DNA from: a virus
DNA: 64,000 nucleotides
Virus record (IMG/VR): IMGVR_UViG_3300028844_002785
Span: 1-64,000 of that record
Reading direction: 5' to 3' (one strand)
The notes beneath the pieces were generated by a model that was given only the letters and a program-made list of their open reading frames with translations, had not been told where the DNA came from and ran no database searches. Positions 59,352-64,000 of the stretch are shown here, piece after piece. Each line of letters opens with the position of its first letter. Position 1 is the stretch's first letter. Made by a program: the position numbers and the translations under genes.

Positions 59352-60460
59352 TTCTTTCTCCAGAAGATACTCTATACGCATACGGTAAGATCAATGAAGC
59401 ATACGGTTCTATCAACCGTATTGATGACTTCTTTCGTATGAAAAAAATTGAACGTATCAAAGAGATTCCACCAACTCTCTTTGGTTTGTCCCATGAAGAT
59501 GATCTGTTTCAGGATTTCTCTATGCATCCTGAGGACATGAACTTTCGTATTGTTCAACCAGACCACAGCACGTTCAATACTCTTCTGGAAATGACTGCAT
59601 CATTTACCTACGAGGAAGCACCAGGTAAAGAGATGAAACTGATGATCCAGGAGACCACCACAGGCACCGCTGTAGGGTTCATCAAACTGGGTTCTCCCAT
59701 CATCAACTCCAAACCTCGTAACGAGTGGTTGGGAGGGGTTCCTGACCTGACCATCTTCAACAAACGTGCGATCATGGGATTTATCATCGTTCCTACTCAA
59801 CCGTTTGGATTCAACTATCTTGGTGGTAAACTTCTGTCATTGATCTGTTGTAGTCATGAAGTTCGTGAGATGTTGAATAAGAAGTACAATACAGAAATGT
59901 GTTTGTTTGAGACAACATCGTTGTATGGTAATATCAAAGGTACCAGTCAGTATGATGGTCTAAAGCCATACCTTCGTTATCGTGGAGATACAGAATCTAA
60001 GTTTCTGTTGACTCTCCCAGACTTCATCTATCATGATCTGAGTAAGTGGTTTATTGAAAGGAATGGTGGTCCTTTAATTCATAAAGGTGCTTCTAGTCGC
60101 AAACTCAAAATTCAAACCAAGATGATTTCTATCATCAAAAATTCTCTGAAGGAATACTATCCAGATCTGTATACAGAGTTTGTTGCATTCATTAAATCTA
60201 AACAGGATGTGACAACTCAGAAACGTTTTTATATGTCTGACTATGGATATGAAAACGCTAAAGATGTTATACTTGGTAAAACTGAAACACTAATTCCAAA
60301 CAAACAAAACTTCGATAAATTTTATCTAGAAAATATGGTACAATGGTGGAAACGAAAAGCTTCTAATCGTTACCAAAAACTTGTTAGTGAAAATTATCTG
60401 AGAACAGATATTGAAGTTTGGAATTCTAATACTATGAACACTATTGACATTATCAGATGA
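59348..60460 (+). CDS. DruA/DUF4338-like protein, 370 aa
   Basis: The central region (GTAVGFIKLGSPIINSK, RNEWLGGVPDLTIFN, IMGFIIVPTQPFGFNYLGGK, LCCSH-type helix, MCLFETTSLYG and KPYLRYRGDTES) follows the order seen in DUF4338/DruA proteins of the Druantia defence system: G-x-I-x-L-x-S-P, R-x-x-W-(I/L)-G, an (I/L)-I-(L/V)-P strand, a (L)-x-(S/G)-x-L-L helix, then L-x-E-T-x-(V/S). An N-terminal 90-residue helical domain and a C-terminal 100-residue basic region flank it. The gene is joined by ATGA to both neighbours. The phage role is unknown; it could be nucleic-acid-directed. Confidence 0.55.
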   Translation: MILSPEDTLYAYGKINEAYGSINRIDDFFRMKKIERIKEIPPTLFGLSHEDDLFQDFSMHPEDMNFRIVQPDHSTFNTLLEMTASFTYEEAPGKEMKLMIQETTTGTAVGFIKLGSPIINSKPRNEWLGGVPDLTIFNKRAIMGFIIVPTQPFGFNYLGGKLLSLICCSHEVREMLNKKYNTEMCLFETTSLYGNIKGTSQYDGLKPYLRYRGDTESKFLLTLPDFIYHDLSKWFIERNGGPLIHKGASSRKLKIQTKMISIIKNSLKEYYPDLYTEFVAFIKSKQDVTTQKRFYMSDYGYENAKDVILGKTETLIPNKQNFDKFYLENMVQWWKRKASNRYQKLVSENYLRTDIEVWNSNTMNTIDIIR

Positions 60461-61800
60461 CGCTTACCAAATTCTTAACTGACCAAAAATTTGAAAAGAC
60501 TATACGAATTTTAGTCTATCCAAACATTACGTTCTCTAAGGATTTGACAAAGGATAGTTATATTCAAGTGATTACAAATATGATCACTGAGCTTAATAAG
60601 ATTCGTACTGATTTATTTTTCTATTTAATTCTCCCATCTTTCTTGGAGATGTTGGACTTTCCTAATACCAGTCAACTTATTATGAAAGTTCCTACGTATC
60701 CTCCTACGATGCGTTCTCATTTTGATGTAGATTTTTTCAGAAGACTTATCAATCATGATCTTGATATTGATTTAGTATTCTCTCATCTTCCAGAACATAC
60801 ACATGCTATTAAAAATACTATCAGTAATGTAACTCATCATAGCCCTTCTTACTTTGGATATTGTCACTGGTTTGATCTCAAAGAAGTTGTTGCATGGAGT
60901 CAACCAAGTTTCAATCAAAATATTCTTGGACTACTTGAGATGGAACGTTGCTATCTCAATACACAGAGTCAAAAAAATCTTGTATTAAAGCAATCGACCG
61001 AAACCTTTAATAAGGGAACCCTTATTAAACTTAAGGACATTCTTACACCACATCATCTAGGAGTTAAAGAATCTGATATTGTAGAACCAAATACAAATAC
61101 CGATAAATTAATTGTTTTTAATCACAGACCTGATACATATAAAGACTTCAATAACTTTATGAAGGTTCTAGAGTCTCTCAGAGAGGTTAGAGAAGACTTT
61201 ACTGTGTGGATACCATTGTTAGAAAAATCAGATAAGGATTGGATTACTACTGAGAAGTTTAATAAGCAACGTTATTACAAAAAACTTCAACAATGTAGAG
61301 TTGGATTTTCTCCAAAACAAGTTTATGGTGGATGGAGTGTTTCAACTACAGATGGTATTATGAATGGTTGTCCATATATTATGTACGACGCTGATTACTA
61401 TCAAGAACTAAATCCAACTGCAGATTTCTTTACTGAAAATTCTACCGCTGTAAATCTTTTGAATAAGTATCTAGATGATCCTGGATATCGAAATGAGATG
61501 TCTGTCAAATCTCAATCTTATTTACGTGAAAATCTTATCTATACTGCTGAAATTAAAAACATAAGTGATTACATAGATGATCTTATTGATAGACAAAAAT
61601 GTATTCAGTCTGATGTGACAACCAGATTAATTGATATAATTAAATCGAAGGGACAAGTTACTAAAAAAGAATTATTTAATTCCTACCTTGGTTGGGGTAG
61701 AGGAATTAAGTTTGGTCCTTACCGGAGAGCTTTGCTCAATCATGAAAATATCTATGATACAATAGATTCCACTCCTTATTATTGCTGGATTGACACTTAA
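60457..61800 (+). CDS. GT-B-like glycosyltransferase candidate with C-terminal helical domain, 447 aa
   Basis: The first part is an alpha/beta domain (IRILVYPNITFSKDLT, DLFFYLILPSFLEML, DIDLVFSHLPEHTHAI). From residue 220 a second Rossmann-like half begins with KLIVFNHRPDTYKDFNNF, and it holds LQQCRVGFSPKQVYGGWSVS and TDGIMNGCPYIMYDADYYQE, arranged like the donor-binding end of GT4-type enzymes. Residues 380-447 (IIKSKGQVTKKELFNSYLGW, RRALLNHENIYDT) resemble a winged-helix domain. It follows the DruA-like gene by ATGA, 3 bases before gene 62. DNA base glucosylation is possible, by analogy with T4 alpha-gt, but the donor and acceptor are unknown. Confidence 0.55.
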   Translation: MTLTKFLTDQKFEKTIRILVYPNITFSKDLTKDSYIQVITNMITELNKIRTDLFFYLILPSFLEMLDFPNTSQLIMKVPTYPPTMRSHFDVDFFRRLINHDLDIDLVFSHLPEHTHAIKNTISNVTHHSPSYFGYCHWFDLKEVVAWSQPSFNQNILGLLEMERCYLNTQSQKNLVLKQSTETFNKGTLIKLKDILTPHHLGVKESDIVEPNTNTDKLIVFNHRPDTYKDFNNFMKVLESLREVREDFTVWIPLLEKSDKDWITTEKFNKQRYYKKLQQCRVGFSPKQVYGGWSVSTTDGIMNGCPYIMYDADYYQELNPTADFFTENSTAVNLLNKYLDDPGYRNEMSVKSQSYLRENLIYTAEIKNISDYIDDLIDRQKCIQSDVTTRLIDIIKSKGQVTKKELFNSYLGWGRGIKFGPYRRALLNHENIYDTIDSTPYYCWIDT

Positions 61801-61803
61801 ATT

Positions 61804-62187
61804 ATGGAACTTAAAGACTGGTTGAACTCTATTAATCAATCAAAAATTAACTTGATTGATGAAGACTATGGTACAGAAAAAGATTATCCCCCATTCATTA
61901 TCAATAAGTGTATGTCTGGTTTTATAGACACAGTTCTTATCGCTAATGAAATGAATATTCATTCTGATCTTTCAAAGAAGATGCAATATGATTTTTTTAT
62001 AAATATTGTGAGACCGAAAAAAAGATTTTCTCCATGGTTGAGAAAAGAAAAACTTGACACCCTAGAACTCATCAAAAATTATTATCATTATAATGATGAG
62101 AAAGCCAGAAGTGCTCTGAGACTTTTATCGGAAGAACAAATTGAATTTATCAAACAAAGGATGAAAACTGGAGGAAAAAATGAGTGA
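61804..62187 (+). CDS. 62: gp62-like clamp loader small subunit, 127 aa
   Basis: The middle segment (SKKMQYDFFINIVRPKKRFS, then PWLRKEKLDTLELIKNYYHY) matches cyanophage gp62, including the KMQYDF-x-I-x-x-x-R-P-(K/R)-K-R-F core. T4 gp62 is 187 aa, so cyanophage versions are short. It completes the gp44/62 loader. Its distance from gene 44 (three genes apart) is unlike T4, where 44 and 62 adjoin. The end overlaps regA by 8 bp. Confidence 0.88.
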   Translation: MELKDWLNSINQSKINLIDEDYGTEKDYPPFIINKCMSGFIDTVLIANEMNIHSDLSKKMQYDFFINIVRPKKRFSPWLRKEKLDTLELIKNYYHYNDEKARSALRLLSEEQIEFIKQRMKTGGKNE

Positions 62188-62614
62188 AGTTCTGGAGTAC
62201 AATTGGTCGCCTGATAAAATGGTTGAGGTGACACTCAAGGAGCCTGATGATTTTCTGAAGGTTCGCGAGACTCTTACTCGTATCGGTGTTGCATCACGTA
62301 AAGAAAAAAAGATTTATCAGTCTTGTCATATTTTGCATAAACAAGGTAAGTATTATATCGTTCACTTCAAAGAGTTGTTTGCTCTTGATGGTAAAAAAGC
62401 AAATCTTTTTGTAAATGATATTCAACGTAGAAATCGTATTGCTCAGTTGTTATCTGACTGGGGGTTGGTTGATGTAGTAGAATCTTCTATGGTTGAAGAT
62501 TGTGCTCCTCTAAGTCAAATTAAAGTTCTTTCTTATAGAGATAAAGGTGAGTGGACTTTAGAAAGTAAGTATAATATTGGTAAAAAGAAAACAACTACTA
62601 CTCAGTCAGTATAA
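62180..62614 (+). CDS. regA: RegA-like translational repressor, 144 aa
   Basis: The sequence has MVEVTLKEPDDFLKVRETLT-type start after a short N-terminal extension, YQSCHILHKQGKYYIVHFKE and NRIAQLLSDWGLVDVVES, all diagnostic of RegA (T4: 122 aa). RegA binds ribosome sites of early mRNAs such as 44, 45 and regA itself. The gene closes the 45-44-62 operon; its 3' end overlaps the convergent minus-strand gene at 62602 by 13 bp. Confidence 0.95.
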   Translation: MSEVLEYNWSPDKMVEVTLKEPDDFLKVRETLTRIGVASRKEKKIYQSCHILHKQGKYYIVHFKELFALDGKKANLFVNDIQRRNRIAQLLSDWGLVDVVESSMVEDCAPLSQIKVLSYRDKGEWTLESKYNIGKKKTTTTQSV

Positions 62615-62751
62615 CCATCATCATCCTCTACGATAGTAACTCTACTATCATTAGTTAAATAAAAATCCTTATCGGAATAGATCTCAGATTCTAATTCGTT
62701 AAGGATTTCTTTTAGCTTTTTATGTAATATTTTTAGTTTAGATTTTTTCAT
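62602..62751 (-). CDS. Small acidic/basic protein, 49 aa, minus strand
   Basis: The ATG is the reverse complement of CAT at 62749-62751. The product starts with a basic helix (KKSKLKILHKKLKEILNEL), followed by an acidic tail rich in Asp (IVEDDDGYTD). It overlaps the end of regA on the other strand. A minus-strand terminator lies just upstream of it (62778-62804), so transcription from the distal promoter should stop before reaching it unless there is read-through. No family is recognised. Confidence 0.55.
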   Translation of the reverse strand: MKKSKLKILHKKLKEILNELESEIYSDKDFYLTNDSRVTIVEDDDGYTD

Positions 62752-62777
62752 AGTTCTATATTTAAATGTATGTATAC

Positions 62778-62804
62778 AAAAAAAGGTCCCTCTACAGGGA
62801 CCTT
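62778..62804 (-). terminator. Minus-strand intrinsic terminator
   Basis: A 9-bp stem (62783-62791 with 62796-62804, loop of 4) with a run of seven A on the plus strand at 62778-62784, hence T residues after the hairpin on the minus strand. The plus side has no T-run, so it acts only on minus-strand transcripts. Confidence 0.85.
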
Positions 62805-62808
62805 AATA

Positions 62809-62979
62809 CTATTCTAATAAACTTTTACATATACGTTTGCACACAGTCTGACTTTCATCGCATTCAATTAAGCAGTCAAAGTAATCATTGACCAGATCTA
62901 ATTCTTCATTACATCTGTCTAGAGTATTTTTAAAATGATTCCATTCTACTAATTGGTTACGGGAAACTATGTTATGCAT
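62809..62979 (-). CDS. Small Cys-rich protein, 56 aa, minus strand
   Basis: A GGAGGAAAT ribosome site (plus-strand TTTCCTCC at 62981-62988) precedes the ATG. The product starts MHNIVSRNQLVEWNHF, then contains DRCNEELDLVNDYFDCLIEC with further Cys later (QTVCKRICKS), about five cysteines in 56 residues. Disulfide or metal binding is conceivable. The gene ends 5 bp before the minus-strand terminator. I do not recognise a family. Confidence 0.7.
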   Translation of the reverse strand: MHNIVSRNQLVEWNHFKNTLDRCNEELDLVNDYFDCLIECDESQTVCKRICKSLLE

Positions 62980-62988
62980 ATTTCCTCC

Positions 62989-63111
62989 ATGTCATATTTA
63001 ATTTTTAAAAAATAATATAGTTAATTTCATATCATAAGCACCTCTATTCTACTACTATATAGGTTACTTTGTGTTTATTCACTAACATTTGTGTAATTTA
63101 AATATAAGTAT
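62989..63111. other. Intergenic, AT-rich
   Basis: No gene is supported here. The stretch holds the leader of the Cys-rich minus-strand gene and AT-rich DNA between it and the next terminator. Confidence 0.5.
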
Positions 63112-63140
63112 AAAAAAAGAGAGGGTTCTTAACCCTCTCT
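63112..63140 (-). terminator. Minus-strand intrinsic terminator after the DUF4278 gene
   Basis: A 10-bp perfect stem (63118-63127 with 63131-63140, loop CTT) followed on the minus strand by T residues (plus-strand A-run 63112-63118). It lies 13 bp beyond the stop of the gene at 63154. Confidence 0.9.
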
Positions 63141-63153
63141 GTGAAGTAAGTTA

Positions 63154-63321
63154 TCACTTTGTATACAGATGACCGCGATAGCAAAATGTACCATGGGTCT
63201 CTTTTGATTCTACACAACGAGTAGAGTACTCAACACCACGATATGAGGTGTGTGTAATCTGTGCGTCGTGAAGTGCAGATGCTTTGTTGATCTGCTTCTT
63301 GATCATGTTTAGTGTGTTCAT
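63154..63321 (-). CDS. DUF4278-like protein, 55 aa, minus strand
   Basis: The start is the ATG after AGGAGTAACACA, giving MNTLNMIKKQINKASALHD. An in-frame ATG 34 codons upstream is rejected because it overlaps the next minus-strand gene and has no ribosome site. The C-terminal SYRGVEYSTRCVESKETHG then CYRGHLY contains two YRG-x-x-Y motifs, the mark of DUF4278 proteins, which are widespread in cyanobacteria. Its function is unknown. It is the second gene from the minus-strand promoter and is followed by a terminator. Confidence 0.75.
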   Translation of the reverse strand: MNTLNMIKKQINKASALHDAQITHTSYRGVEYSTRCVESKETHGTFCYRGHLYTK

Positions 63322-63364
63322 TGTGTTACTCCTAAAGTAATGAGGGTTTTTAATCCCCGTTCCT

Positions 63365-63532
63365 TCAGTCGTGTGCGTCCCAATACCATTGACATTCTGG
63401 TGCTGAGTCCTTAAGGGTCTCAACTAACTCAATCTTAAGCTGATTGTTAAGATCATTATTGTTCTCAATCTTCAGCATGATAGCATCAGTTTGAGTACAG
63501 GTGAGTGTTGTATAGAATAATAGTTCTAGCAT
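63365..63532 (-). CDS. Conserved small cyanophage protein, 55 aa, minus strand
   Basis: The product starts MLELLFYTTLTCTQTDAIM, then has a KIELVETLKDSAPECQWYWD segment. I recall similar proteins, with the L-Y-T-T-L-(T/S)-C-(T/S)-Q-(T)-D-A core, in other T4-like cyanophages. It looks like a short helical protein with two Cys. It is the first gene of the minus-strand cluster, 63 bp downstream of the promoter -10. No function is known. Confidence 0.7.
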   Translation of the reverse strand: MLELLFYTTLTCTQTDAIMLKIENNNDLNNQLKIELVETLKDSAPECQWYWDAHD

Positions 63533-63588
63533 GGGATGAACGGCTCCGTTCCGCGACTTACTTGCGTCCGATTTCTCGGATGAACGAC

Positions 63589-63605
63589 AGGTCTATTATA
63601 GACCT
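63589..63605. promoter_or_regulatory. Palindrome over the minus-strand -10
   Basis: AGGTCTA-TTA-TAGACCT, a perfect 7-bp inverted repeat, covers the minus-strand TATAAT. A dimeric repressor bound there would block the minus-strand promoter. Confidence 0.55.
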
Positions 63606-63623
63606 TATATAGTATTTAGTCAA
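63595..63623 (-). promoter_or_regulatory. Sigma70-type promoter, minus strand
   Basis: On the minus strand: TTGACT (plus 63618-63623), 17 bp, TATAAT (plus 63595-63600). It drives the genes at 63365 and 63154 toward the left, and points away from hsp20. Confidence 0.8.
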
Positions 63624-63624
63624 G

Positions 63625-63632
63625 TATAAATA
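63625..63632 (+). promoter_or_regulatory. Late promoter TATAAATA upstream of the terminator
   Basis: A perfect late consensus on the plus strand, with a terminator only 50-80 bp downstream, so it would yield a short RNA. Confidence 0.6.
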
Positions 63633-63639
63633 ATTATGT

Positions 63640-63712
63640 GTCTTTCGTGCGGCACACTCTACATTCGGAAAATACCATTTAATGGTACGGGTTTCGCACC
63701 GTACCATTTTTT
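63640..63712 (+). ncRNA. Possible late-transcribed small RNA ending at a terminator
   Basis: Transcripts from the late element at 63625 would begin near 63640 and stop at the hairpin with a T-run at 63712, giving an RNA of roughly 70 bases. It is based only on promoter and terminator positions. Confidence 0.35.
63673..63712 (+). terminator. Intrinsic terminator with a competing upstream arm
   Basis: The main stem is AATGGTACGG (63681-63690) with CCGTACCATT (63699-63708), loop of 8, then T residues to 63712. An extra TACCATT at 63673-63679 can pair with the same left arm (63681-63687), so two mutually exclusive hairpins are possible. Confidence 0.8.
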
Positions 63713-63721
63713 ATGTTTTGC

Positions 63722-63729
63722 TATAAATA
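63722..63729 (+). promoter_or_regulatory. Late promoter TATAAATA of hsp20
   Basis: A perfect late consensus 10 bp after the terminator T-run and 55 bp upstream of the hsp20 ATG. Confidence 0.7.
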
Positions 63730-63784
63730 AATTCGATTGCCTTCGGGGATCACACAAAAAAACTCGCTTACTAAGGAGCATAAA

Positions 63785-64000
63785 ATGACGGGACTCACAC
63801 GTTATACGTCCAGTGACATGGGCAAAATTCTTGATGCTGTAGGAAAATATAGTGTCGGACTTGATGATGTTTTCCACAGGTTACATTCATATGGTATGGA
63901 TAATCCTGGTGGTTCATATCCTCCATATAATATTGTAAAAGAATCGAACGTTAAATGGCGTATCGAACTAGCACTGGCTGGATGGTCAAGGGATGACATT
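63785..64000 (+). CDS. hsp20: Hsp20/alpha-crystallin small heat-shock protein, N-terminal part
   Basis: An AAGGAG ribosome site (63773-63778) lies 6 bp before the ATG. The visible 72 residues contain ILDAVGKYSVGLDDVFHRLH and the start of the alpha-crystallin domain, SYPPYNIVKESNVKWRIELA, LAGWSRDDI. Cyanophages widely carry hsp20, thought to help virion folding or host survival of stress during infection. The gene continues beyond the window end. A late promoter and a terminator lie upstream. Confidence 0.9.
   Translation, partial: MTGLTRYTSSDMGKILDAVGKYSVGLDDVFHRLHSYGMDNPGGSYPPYNIVKESNVKWRIELALAGWSRDDI

Noticed and set aside
62778-62804. Hairpin as a terminator for the regA operon on the plus strand
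   Set aside because: The run of A precedes the stem on the plus strand and no T-run follows; it can only work on the minus strand.
63322-63423. Longer N-terminus for the DUF4278-like minus-strand gene
   Set aside because: The upstream part overlaps the separate minus-strand gene at 63365 and lacks a ribosome site, while the internal ATG has AGGAG at good spacing.
63636-63788. Small plus-strand frame of 50 codons beginning MCLSCGTLY and ending in ATGA with hsp20
   Set aside because: It contains a strong intrinsic terminator and the hsp20 late promoter, so it is unlikely to be translated as such; the CxxC start and the ATGA overlap kept it in view.
1-64000. Photosystem genes, tRNAs, CRISPR arrays and insertion sequences
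   Set aside because: I looked for D1/D2-type, tRNA-like, spaced direct-repeat and transposase signatures and saw none that hold up in this window.

Overview
The window is part of the genome of a T4-like cyanomyovirus, a contractile-tailed phage of marine Synechococcus or Prochlorococcus. It carries the T4 core set in the order usual for cyanophages (25, 6, 7, 8 ... 13-17, 18-23, 3, uvsY, uvsW, 55, 47, 46, 45, 44, 62, regA). It also has markers of a cyanobacterial host: a CpeT-like phycobilin lyase, a CobS-like ATPase, Hsp20, and DUF3110 and DUF4278 proteins. Most of the DNA is AT-rich. Nearly all genes lie on the plus strand, tightly packed and often joined by ATGA overlaps. Recognition comes from reading the translations; no database search was possible.

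Layout. 1-1560: seven tiny genes. The first four are GC-rich, unlike the rest of the window, and two share a duplicated promoter-leader; the seventh is an AbrB-like protein. 1578-9329: a large structural protein, a PAAR spike tip, small conserved proteins, and baseplate wedge proteins gp25 and gp6. 9326-29107: the giant baseplate proteins gp7 (3910 aa), gp8 and a DUF4815 protein (2142 aa), which share small repeat modules. 29107-32239: fibre-like and coiled-coil structural proteins. 32214-38858: neck (gp13, gp14), tail terminator (gp15), terminase (gp16, gp17) and four small proteins. 38953-46760: sheath, tube, portal, prohead protease, scaffold and capsid, ending in a strong terminator. 46830-53287: tail completion, recombination (UvsY, UvsW, gp46/47), the late sigma factor gp55, an Sm-like protein and a DUF3110 protein. 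53284-57112: CpeT-like lyase, then a CobT-like VWA/metallopeptidase protein and a CobS-like AAA+ ATPase. 57165-62614: DUF3310 protein, clamp gp45 and clamp loader gp44/gp62, with three accessory genes (a second Sm-like protein, a DruA/DUF4338-like protein, a GT-B-like protein with a C-terminal helical domain) between the two loader subunits, then RegA. 62602-63532: four small genes on the minus strand under their own promoter. 63785 to the end: the start of hsp20.

Regulation. Many structural genes are preceded by the T4-type late element (T/G/A)ATAAATA, which should be read by the gp55-gp45 system encoded here. Host-like TTGACA-17-TATAAT promoters precede the early and replication genes: gene 713, gene 5771, gp55, cobT-like, cobS, the DUF3310-45-44 operon and the minus-strand cluster. 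The layout therefore shows early host-sigma control giving way to a late programme.

Most notable: (i) the accessory triad inside the clamp-loader operon; (ii) two paralogous Sm-like genes beside recombination and replication genes; (iii) the AAA+/VWA pair whose VWA protein also carries a zinc metallopeptidase motif; (iv) repeat modules shared by different baseplate and neck proteins; (v) a nested hairpin/terminator between two late promoters upstream of hsp20.
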